From an uncultured Clostridia bacterium (GTDB lineage Bacteria > Bacillota > Clostridia > Oscillospirales > Oscillospiraceae), in NCBI GenBank assembly GCA_937894515.1, contig CALCRH010000197.1, forward strand, positions 1 to 6,422: a DNA stretch of 6,422 nucleotides, given 5' to 3'. The notes under the pieces were generated by a model. The model saw nothing but the letters and a program-made list of their open reading frames with translations, had not been told where the DNA came from and ran no database searches. Numbering within the stretch: position 1 is the first letter of the stretch; each line of letters starts with the position of its first letter. The position numbers and the translations under genes are program-made. This document shows positions 1 through 4,136 of this stretch, piece after piece.

Positions 1-144
1 CTTAAATATACATGTCTTTCTAATGAACATGCAAAAACAGAATATGGATGGAAGCCAAAAACAGATATGGTTATAAATACTTTCAAAGGTTCATACCTGA
101 TATACAGCAACGACGAATTTCTTTACGTGTTACAAATATCGTAA
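1..144 (+). CDS. 3' end of an unidentified gene (partial)
   Basis: The first frame is open from the first base to a TAA at 142-144, giving 47 residues without a start in view, so this would be the C-terminus of a protein that begins upstream. The peptide has mixed composition (YGWKPKTD, GSYLIYSNDEFLYVLQIS) and no domain I recognise. In such AT-rich DNA an open stretch of this length is uncommon but possible by chance; the second frame has a stop within about 75 bases and the third has one at the very start. It lies 31 bases upstream of the next gene in the same direction. It could also be non-coding spacer, so the call is tentative. Confidence 0.35.
   Translation, partial: LKYTCLSNEHAKTEYGWKPKTDMVINTFKGSYLIYSNDEFLYVLQIS
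128..139. repeat. 12-bp direct repeat, left copy
   Basis: TGTTACAAATAT occurs here and again at 801-812 in the same orientation, one copy on each side of the membrane protein gene. The match is exactly 12 bases; the neighbouring bases differ on both sides. It could be a recombination scar or a chance match in AT-rich DNA. Confidence 0.45.
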
Positions 145-175
145 ACAATAATAACAACAAAAAATATATAAAACT

Positions 176-784
176 ATGGAAAAGGAAAATAAAAATCGAA
201 ATCGTTTAACCGAACCTACAAATAATGATAATGATATATATTATTTGCAAAATTTTTTGCCTCTACGAAAAAAAATACTACGACCGTTACCAGTTTTTGT
301 AGCTGTTTTTACTTGTGTGTTTTCTCAATATTACGGAGATGAAGTGATAAAAACTGTACGCTCACTCTGCTTAAGCATAGGGTTTGATTTGCCGTTGATT
401 GGTCTTGTTCTATTGACTCTGGTAGGGTTTGCTTTGTTTGTTGTAATATATACTTTTGTGCATGAAATGATTCATGTTGTTGCTTGTGGAAATAAAATGA
501 AATACTGTAAATTTCATTTTAGCAAAGGAACTGTATCTGTTTCGTGCGACAGTTGGTTTATTAAATATCATCATTTGTTAATTCAAATAGCACCATTTGT
601 TTTTTTTGAAGCTATTGCTAGTACAGTTGGTATTATTACAAGCAATGTGTTTATATTTCTGCTCATTACACTTTTCAATTTTCTTTTATCGTTATCTGAT
701 ATTTTTTCGTTTTTTTTCGTTTTGGTGATGACTCCTTCGAGTTGCCTTATCAATGGAAATGCACCTGAATATAGACATCAATAA
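176..784 (+). CDS. DUF3267-like membrane protein, putative zinc metalloprotease
   Basis: This 202-residue protein has a polar N-terminus (about 1-33), hydrophobic segments near 36-52, 73-95 and 137-186, and the motif HEMIH at 96-100 at the end of the second helix, the HExxH signature of zinc-dependent peptidases. A later SLSDI (172-176) inside the last hydrophobic stretch gives Asp175 as a possible third metal ligand, as in membrane-embedded zincins. The arrangement fits the DUF3267 family (putative zincin peptidases of Gram-positive bacteria), whose substrates are mostly unknown; proteolysis is inferred from the motif only. The start is uncertain: no good Shine-Dalgarno lies before the ATG at 176, but no better in-frame start is seen. 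The gene is notably AT-rich, with runs of T in the membrane segments, and 12-bp direct repeats flank it, so it may have been acquired separately. Confidence 0.65.
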   Translation: MEKENKNRNRLTEPTNNDNDIYYLQNFLPLRKKILRPLPVFVAVFTCVFSQYYGDEVIKTVRSLCLSIGFDLPLIGLVLLTLVGFALFVVIYTFVHEMIHVVACGNKMKYCKFHFSKGTVSVSCDSWFIKYHHLLIQIAPFVFFEAIASTVGIITSNVFIFLLITLFNFLLSLSDIFSFFFVLVMTPSSCLINGNAPEYRHQ

Positions 785-800
785 TAGCCATGCTATTTGT

Positions 801-812
801 TGTTACAAATAT
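801..812. repeat. 12-bp direct repeat, right copy
   Basis: Second copy of TGTTACAAATAT, identical to 128-139. It begins 16 bases after the stop of the HEMIH membrane protein gene. Confidence 0.45.
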
Positions 813-833
813 AAAAAAGGCAGGTGAAAACAG

Positions 834-1024
834 ATGAAAAAGACTCTTTTGAAAAAGCCTTTTAAGAAAGATAAGAATACTTATAGTTGCTATAATTCAG
901 AGACTCCATACTCAATCAAAAACGACTTGAACTCAAAGAAGCCGGACATACTCTCGACAACAGTTCGGAATACAAAATGGTCTATGATCTCTTGAACCGT
1001 TTTCTTGAAGTTCTCCCCGCATAA
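834..1024 (+). pseudogene. Frame-broken remnant of a small gene
   Basis: An ATG at 834 follows a fair Shine-Dalgarno (AGGCAGGTG, 818-826) and reads 53 residues to a TGA at 993-995. Its first half is lysine-rich and plausible (MKKTLLKKPFKKDKNTYSC), but its second half looks like noise. From 896 the third-position-shifted frame is open instead and gives a far more protein-like tail, including LNQKRLELKEAGHTLDNSSE and YKMVYDLLNRFLEVLPA, ending at TAA 1022-1024; upstream that frame is closed by several stops (863, 872, 884, 893). The simplest reading is a start region fused to, or frameshifted from, the 3' end of an older gene, with the switch near 895-915. The tail predicts one amphipathic helix; no function can be assigned. 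The stretch 785-1119 contains nothing else but this remnant and the terminator below. Confidence 0.4.
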
Positions 1025-1041
1025 ACACAACCAAATACATA

Positions 1042-1086
1042 AGCCATCTATATACCACCACAGTGGTCACATAGGTGGCTTTTTTC
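1042..1086 (+). terminator. Rho-independent terminator
   Basis: AGCCATCTAT (1042-1051) pairs with ATAGGTGGCT (1071-1080) with one G-T wobble, an inner ACCAC/GTGGT stem closes a CACA loop, and a run of T follows directly (1080-1085). It ends the remnant transcript and lies only 34 bases before the next start codon, so it could also act as an attenuator if transcription enters from upstream. Confidence 0.8.
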
Positions 1087-1119
1087 ATTTCTCAAAATTC
1101 TCACAATAGGAGGTCGTAT

Positions 1120-1398
1120 ATGAACGCAAAGACACCGCAGAACTCTCTTTCTTTTGAAGATCTGCTCACAGAAGTAGATTCTTCTCCAAAGACGGACGAA
1201 CCGTTTCCACTGGCAACTCACGCGGCACGGTGCTCAAATTGCAGTCACTTCCGGCACGGAAAATGTAATCTGAAACACTGCTGCTGTATGACTGACAGGA
1301 TCAAAGCGCATTCGTGTAGTTATTCCGATGTTCTTGATCATTGCTTTTCCCGGATCAAGGATATGCAAAGCAAAATGATGTTTCGATCAATGACATGA
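1120..1398 (+). CDS. Cysteine-rich small protein, possible metal binding
   Basis: The start at 1120 is chosen because a perfect AGGAGG (1108-1113) sits six bases upstream; an upstream in-frame start at 1075 would lie inside the terminator. The 92-residue product has eight cysteines at 38, 41, 49, 54, 55, 56, 66 and 75. The N-terminal 30 residues are polar and acidic (SFEDLLTEVD), while the core CSNCSHFRHGKCNLKHCCC has the CxxC and CxxxxC spacing of a zinc or iron-sulfur site. The C-terminus is short and basic. No named family is recognised. It overlaps the next gene by an ATGA (1395-1398), suggesting translational coupling and a shared job. It could be a small accessory protein of a mobile element; this is inference from context. 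Confidence 0.7.
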   Translation: MNAKTPQNSLSFEDLLTEVDSSPKTDEPFPLATHAARCSNCSHFRHGKCNLKHCCCMTDRIKAHSCSYSDVLDHCFSRIKDMQSKMMFRSMT

Positions 1399-1622
1399 AT
1401 CTTTCGAGCAAAACTTTTAATATTTTACGTATCAATGATTGTTTGTTGTTGAGTGATTTTGTTCTTACATCCAATGCACAAAAACTGGAATTGTGTTTTG
1501 GAGACAGAAACTCTGCACGTGAGATCGCTTTGTTTTCACGTGAATGGCTTCATGCCAACAGAGCTGAAATAACGGCTTTTTGTGAAAAAGAAAGTGACAC
1601 TACTTTGAAACAGTTATTTTAG
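1395..1622 (+). CDS. Hypothetical protein, apparently shortened by a frameshift
   Basis: Start chosen at 1395, where ATG overlaps the preceding stop as ATGA; an earlier in-frame ATG at 1341 lies deep inside the Cys-rich gene and has no ribosome site. The 75-residue product is a soluble, mixed alpha/beta looking protein (FNILRINDCLLLSDFVL, then GDRNSAREIALFSREWLHAN) with no recognised domain. It ends at TAG 1620-1622 immediately after a TTTT run. One extra T in that run would carry the frame on without a break into a protein-like stretch (DADAENDKKQIKLLELAIQH and beyond), so the present protein is probably a truncated version of a longer one. The last nine bases overlap the 3' end of the convergent SLOG gene. 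Confidence 0.6.
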   Translation: MNLSSKTFNILRINDCLLLSDFVLTSNAQKLELCFGDRNSAREIALFSREWLHANRAEITAFCEKESDTTLKQLF

Positions 1623-1720
1623 ACGCAGACGCCGAAAACGATAAAAAGCAAATAAAACTTTTGGAGCTTGCAATACAGCACGGTGAAGAACAACGAGTTG
1701 ATTACAATTTAATTGATATG
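1598..1720 (+). pseudogene. Probable detached 3' part of the 1395 gene
   Basis: After a TGA at 1595-1597 this frame is open and reads like real protein up to about 1720: YFETVILDADAEND, then KKQIKLLELAIQHGEEQR and VDYNLIDMAI. Its composition (acidic, helical) contrasts with what the opposite strand reads here. It lacks a start of its own and would join the 1395 gene if one T were added at 1617-1620. Beyond about 1720 the frame stays open to 1921 only because it lies opposite the conserved part of the SLOG gene, and it looks like antisense. The right edge is therefore approximate. This is inferred from the appearance of the translation alone. Confidence 0.4.
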
Positions 1721-2219
1721 GCAATATGCCTGTTCCGCTTTTCGGCTGATAGTCGGCAAGATGGTTTTTATCGTTTTTTCGACTTGGCGGTTGATAGGTA
1801 TCATCAAAAAAGAATAAACAAAAATCGCTATCGGTTATCATTGCCTGATTGCGTTCTACATAACTTGCTCTGCCGGAGGTGTATTTCGTTGGGTGTTCGT
1901 ACTCTGAATCATAGTCCTTGATACGCACAGGGCGTTTCAGGATACTGCTCCATAACCGTTCTTCCTCGGCTTTGTCCTCTTTCATCGTGGCACATTCGTG
2001 GCGGCAAGTGTAGGCAACTCGCTGAATGGTCGGATACTTTTCCTGCAACTCGGTCACAACATCGTGGCAAATAGAATCAAAGTCGCTCCGACTGCCGAAC
2101 AGAAAATAAGTCGCGTCCTCTTCCGTGATAAGCCTTTCGACTGTTATCCGTATCTTTTCTCGCAGTTCTTCGGTGTCCGGCACATCCCGGTGACCGATAA
2201 AACACACCTTCTTTTTCAT
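1614..2219 (-). CDS. SLOG-family protein (YpsA/DUF1273-like) with an altered C-terminus
   Basis: Rossmann-like SLOG proteins are thought to bind nucleotides or nucleotide-derived ligands. Visible marks in this 201-residue product are the first strand and loop KKKVCFIGHRD (2-12), FGSRSDFDSI (41-50), the helix SGRASYVERNQAMI (115-128), the strand SDFCLFFFDD (131-140) and the ligand-loop signature KSGTG (160-164). The start at 2219 is chosen over an ATG two codons upstream because GGAGGA (complement of 2225-2230) overlaps that upstream ATG but is well placed for the second. After KSGTG one expects a short helix rich in A and Y and a final strand; instead the sequence runs into an unusual basic, hydrophobic tail (about 165-201) lying opposite a plus-strand coding-like stretch. 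The tail is probably acquired by rearrangement. The gene diverges from the XRE regulator. Confidence 0.75.
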   Translation of the reverse strand: MKKKVCFIGHRDVPDTEELREKIRITVERLITEEDATYFLFGSRSDFDSICHDVVTELQEKYPTIQRVAYTCRHECATMKEDKAEEERLWSSILKRPVRIKDYDSEYEHPTKYTSGRASYVERNQAMITDSDFCLFFFDDTYQPPSRKNDKNHLADYQPKSGTGILPYQLNCNQLVVLHRAVLQAPKVLFAFYRFRRLRLK

Positions 2220-2231
2220 ACGCATCCTCCA

Positions 2232-2259
2232 GTGTATACTTTACATAAAAGTATAACAC
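2232..2259. promoter_or_regulatory. Palindrome over the SLOG promoter (probable operator)
   Basis: GTGTATACTTT (2232-2242) and AAAGTATAACAC (2248-2259) form an inverted repeat around a 5-base centre, with one extra A in the right arm. On the minus strand the right arm contains an extended -10 box, TGTTATACT (complement of 2250-2258), placing the transcription start near 2243, inside the palindrome. No good -35 box is seen (TTTATT at the expected place). A dimeric regulator bound here would block the SLOG gene; the divergent XRE protein is the obvious candidate. Confidence 0.5.
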
Positions 2260-2311
2260 GAATTAACCAGAAAATAAATACAAATAGAATGTTTAACTCC
2301 TTAATAGTGTG

Positions 2312-2340
2312 TTTATATGGCGTGGAAAGTAACATATACT
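2312..2340 (+). promoter_or_regulatory. Promoter of the XRE regulator gene
   Basis: TTTATA (2312-2317), a 17-base spacer and TATACT (2335-2340) give a moderate sigma-A type promoter, with a start near 2347 and a leader of about 30 bases before the ATG at 2376. Confidence 0.5.
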
Positions 2341-2380
2341 AATGGTGTGGATGAAATACTAATGGGGGTTGTGGAATGAA
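2336..2380 (+). repeat. Imperfect tandem duplication over the -10 box and start codon
   Basis: Copy one is ATACTAATGGTGTGGATGAA (2336-2355). Copy two (2356-2380) begins ATACTAATGG, carries five extra bases that create the GGGGG ribosome site, and ends TGTGGAATGAA with the XRE start. Copy one holds its own ATG (2351) followed by AAA TAC TAA, a three-codon reading frame. Confidence 0.6.
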
Positions 2381-2699
2381 TATTGAAACGATAGGTGCAA
2401 ACATACGTAAAGTGCGTTTAGAAAAGAAAATGCGGCAGGAGGATTTGGCAGAAAAAGCTGAGCTGACACCAAATTATATCGGTGCTATAGAGCGCGGCGA
2501 AAAGATTCCATCTTTGGAGTCCCTGGTTGCAATCATAAATGCACTTGGTACTTCATCAAATATCATTTTTAGAGATGTTATTGAGGCTGACTACACGGTA
2601 AAAACATCCCTGCTCTCCGATAAAATCGACAAGCTTTCAAAGGAAAGCCGTGAGAATGTTTATGCAGTCATAGATACTATGATTTCAAGAATGAAATAG
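2376..2699 (+). CDS. XRE-family helix-turn-helix transcriptional regulator
   Basis: The 107-residue product starts with a Cro/C1-type helix-turn-helix domain at about 6-61: IGANIRKVRLEKKMRQEDLA, the turn and recognition helix LTPNYIGAIERGEKIP, and SLESLVAIINALGTS. The remaining 45 residues form a probable helical dimerisation tail. Such proteins bind short palindromes and commonly repress their own or a divergent gene. The ATG is preceded by a GGGGG ribosome site seven bases upstream. The gene diverges from the SLOG gene, whose promoter holds a clear palindrome, and is followed by its own terminator, so it is monocistronic. Length and layout are normal for a mobile-element or accessory-gene repressor; its targets are inferred from position only. 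Confidence 0.9.
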   Translation: MNIETIGANIRKVRLEKKMRQEDLAEKAELTPNYIGAIERGEKIPSLESLVAIINALGTSSNIIFRDVIEADYTVKTSLLSDKIDKLSKESRENVYAVIDTMISRMK

Positions 2700-2710
2700 A
2701 ACAATTAAAT

Positions 2711-2750
2711 AAGCCGAGCATTTAGTAATTTATCTGCTCGGTTTTATTTT
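2711..2750 (+). terminator. Rho-independent terminator after the XRE gene
   Basis: CCGAGCA (2714-2720) pairs with TGCTCGG (2735-2741), extendable by AAG with TTT through a G-T wobble, followed by TTTTATTTT. It begins 12 bases after the XRE stop codon. Confidence 0.85.
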
Positions 2751-2790
2751 GGGATCTTTATTTTTGAATAAAACAAACTTTTCCAAAATT

Positions 2791-2829
2791 GTTGCAAATA
2801 TGCAACAACGCAAGTTGTTGTTCTTTTTT
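2791..2829 (+). terminator. Two overlapping hairpins with a U-tract
   Basis: GTTGCA (2791-2796) pairs with TGCAAC (2801-2806) around AATA. CAACAAC (2803-2809) pairs with GTTGTTG (2814-2820) around a GCAA tetraloop and is followed by TTCTTTTTTC. The two stems share 2803-2806, so they exclude each other. The second is a weak terminator; together they may be a backup to the terminator at 2711 or an attenuator-like switch on read-through RNA. Confidence 0.5.
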
Positions 2830-2832
2830 CTA

Positions 2833-2860
2833 TTGACGAATGACGACGTTTTTGTATAAT
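2833..2860 (+). promoter_or_regulatory. Strong sigma-A type promoter
   Basis: TTGACG (2833-2838), a 16-base spacer and a consensus TATAAT (2855-2860). The predicted start near 2867 leaves a leader of about 34 bases to the ATG at 2901. It drives the 2901 gene and very likely the 3817 gene. Confidence 0.85.
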
Positions 2861-2884
2861 TATTGTATTAATAACAATAATTAT
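2856..2884. promoter_or_regulatory. Perfect 11-bp inverted repeat over the -10 box (operator)
   Basis: ATAATTATTGT (2856-2866) and ACAATAATTAT (2874-2884) are exact reverse complements around a 7-base centre. The left arm covers five bases of the TATAAT box and the pair spans the transcription start, the classic position for a repressor. AT-rich arms make an RNA terminator unlikely. The protein that binds is unknown; the half-site differs from the palindrome before the SLOG gene, so the XRE protein is not an obvious fit. Confidence 0.65.
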
Positions 2885-2900
2885 CAAGGAGAACCGAAAA

Positions 2901-3788
2901 ATGGCAAACTTCTGTGATTATCAGATTCGAGTCCGTGCGGATGACAGAAAGACCGCGCTTCTGATTTATGCGTCTGTTCCGTGCTTGGATGAAAAAGTGA
3001 TTACATACGAAGAAGATTTGGGAAAATATGAGCTTCATTTTACAGGTTCCTGCAAATGGTCTGTCAACTTCGGTGTAAGCGATACTTGGGATAATGACGA
3101 CATTGATTTGTCCGATATGGATGACGACGAAATAATCCGGGCAGGAGAAAACCTTTGGGATTATTCACTCAGGTCAAAATCCGAAGCGTTCGATTGTGAG
3201 ATAATGGTTCACTATTGGTCTGAAGAATCAGGTTTCGATCAGTTTGACCGATATAAATCCGGCGATGTTATTAAGCAAAGAAAAATCAAATATAATAGTA
3301 AATCATGGAGTAAGAACCGGACTGACGGAACATTTGACTGGGATACTCTTGAATTCATGGGCAAAGAAAGAGTCTATGACGAGTCTGTCCGCGGTGAAGA
3401 GAAAGATGCTCAGTTTGTGAGTGGTATAGTGAATGGCTTGAACGCACTTCTCAATCCATTTGGAGGAGCATTCACTCTGCCCGATTCGGATTCGGCGGCA
3501 GATTCAAAAATCAAGGGAACCGATTTCGATCTCTACAAATGGACATTTTCTGAGGGAAACAGACAGGACGGAGACGGCTGGTCTATCGCTGTTCCTGACG
3601 GATTTGAAGTTGCAAAATCACCTGAAGACAGGCTGTTTGAAACCGTTCCGAAAGGATATAAATATAAAGTGGAGGACGCTCCTCTGCGGCTTTTGCCGGG
3701 TGAAAAGCAAGCCACAATGCTGATTCCGCAGGTAATAGGTGATGCAGAGAATGTGTGGAGACATCACCCGTATGCGAGATTACAATGA
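2901..3788 (+). CDS. Acidic two-part protein of unknown function
   Basis: The 295-residue soluble protein is preceded by AAGGAGA (2886-2892). Residues 1-155 look like one domain: MANFCDYQIRVR, then FTGSCKWSVNFGVSDTWD, a very acidic loop (64-77, mostly D/E), then DYSLRSKSEAFDCEIMVHYW and SEESGFDQFDRY. The opening strand pattern and these Trp/Tyr-rich motifs recall the DUF1281/Api92-like type of proteins found on phages and mobile elements; this is a resemblance by eye, not a firm assignment. A linker with NGLNALLNPFGGAF (178-191) leads to a second region (about 207-270) with DLYKWTFSEG, GWSIAVPDGFEV and APLRLLPGEK, which I cannot name. There is no signal peptide or membrane segment. It is led by a strong promoter with an operator and followed after 28 bases by a small basic protein, so the two probably work together. 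Confidence 0.75.
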   Translation: MANFCDYQIRVRADDRKTALLIYASVPCLDEKVITYEEDLGKYELHFTGSCKWSVNFGVSDTWDNDDIDLSDMDDDEIIRAGENLWDYSLRSKSEAFDCEIMVHYWSEESGFDQFDRYKSGDVIKQRKIKYNSKSWSKNRTDGTFDWDTLEFMGKERVYDESVRGEEKDAQFVSGIVNGLNALLNPFGGAFTLPDSDSAADSKIKGTDFDLYKWTFSEGNRQDGDGWSIAVPDGFEVAKSPEDRLFETVPKGYKYKVEDAPLRLLPGEKQATMLIPQVIGDAENVWRHHPYARLQ

Positions 3789-3816
3789 AGCCATCACAAG
3801 AAAAGGAGCTGACTTC

Positions 3817-3987
3817 ATGAAAGAAAAACGATATGTACCCCAGAGTGACTATGAGCGGCGGATTATTGTTCTCAGTCTGAACAGACTTCGGAATCGCGTA
3901 ATCGCAGACGGCATTGATCCCATCGACGTGGACAGGATGCTGCTCAAAATGGCAAGACTGAACAAGAAGAGATTTGGGAGGGTATGA
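3817..3987 (+). CDS. Small basic hypothetical protein
   Basis: The start at 3817 is chosen because AAGGAG (3803-3808) lies eight bases upstream; a longer frame starting at 3739 would overlap the previous gene by 50 bases and has no ribosome site. The 56-residue product is basic and mostly helical, with YVPQSDYERRIIVLSLNRLR and a C-terminal DRMLLKMARLNKKRFGRV. No domain is recognised. It follows the acidic 295-residue protein in an apparent operon, and the opposite charges make a complex (for example effector and small partner) conceivable but unproven. No clear terminator follows it: a 7-bp inverted repeat (4003-4009 with 4024-4030) lacks a U-tract. Confidence 0.6.
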   Translation: MKEKRYVPQSDYERRIIVLSLNRLRNRVIADGIDPIDVDRMLLKMARLNKKRFGRV

Positions 3988-4055
3988 CTGCGGAAATTGT
4001 AAATTCAGAACTGATTTCCATTCTCTGAATCCGACAGCGTACACTGCCTTTTTAA

Positions 4056-4073
4056 TTTGTCACAATCTGTCAC
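4056..4073 (+). promoter_or_regulatory. Direct-repeat operator for a response regulator
   Basis: TTTGTCAC (4056-4063) and TCTGTCAC (4066-4073) are direct repeats with a 10-bp period, one helical turn. The second ends 23 bp before the -10 box, just where a -35 element would begin. The same arrangement recurs at 6237-6254, so both are probably bound by the response regulator encoded between them. The half-site resembles the enterobacterial pho box (CTGTCA direct repeats), although the period there is 11. Confidence 0.7.
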
Positions 4074-4093
4074 TAGAAAGTATCAAAAAACAG

Positions 4094-4102
4094 TGGTATA
4101 AT
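4094..4102 (+). promoter_or_regulatory. Extended -10 promoter of the two-component operon
   Basis: TGGTATAAT is a consensus extended -10 (TGn plus TATAAT at 4097-4102). The position 17 bases upstream reads TAGAAA, not a -35 box, which fits a promoter that needs an activator at the adjacent direct repeats. The start is expected near 4109. Confidence 0.75.
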
Positions 4103-4136
4103 ATTTTTGTATACCTATACCAAGGAGGAGCGGCGC

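Noticed and set aside
783..797. Short hairpin AATAGC-CAT-GCTATT at the stop of the HEMIH protein gene
   Set aside because: Only six AT-rich base pairs with a three-base loop and no T-run; too weak to call a terminator.
1613..1622. Programmed -1 frameshift at GTTATTTTAG
   Set aside because: The site does not fit the X XXY YYZ slippery pattern and no downstream pseudoknot or stem is evident; a simple indel explains it better.
1998..2342. Plus-strand open frame opposite the SLOG gene
   Set aside because: It is antisense to the conserved SLOG motifs and crosses the divergent promoter region.
4003..4030. Inverted repeat ATTCAGA/TCTGAAT after the 3817 gene
   Set aside because: Seven base pairs around a 14-base loop without a U-tract; not a convincing terminator or operator.
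3583..4044. Minus-strand open frame across the end of the 2901 gene and the 3817 gene
   Set aside because: It is antisense to two better supported genes with Shine-Dalgarno sites and shows no protein-like motif.
4107..4136. Upstream TTG start for the histidine kinase
   Set aside because: It falls at the predicted transcription start, lacks a ribosome site, and the ATG at 4137 has a perfect AAGGAGG at the right distance.
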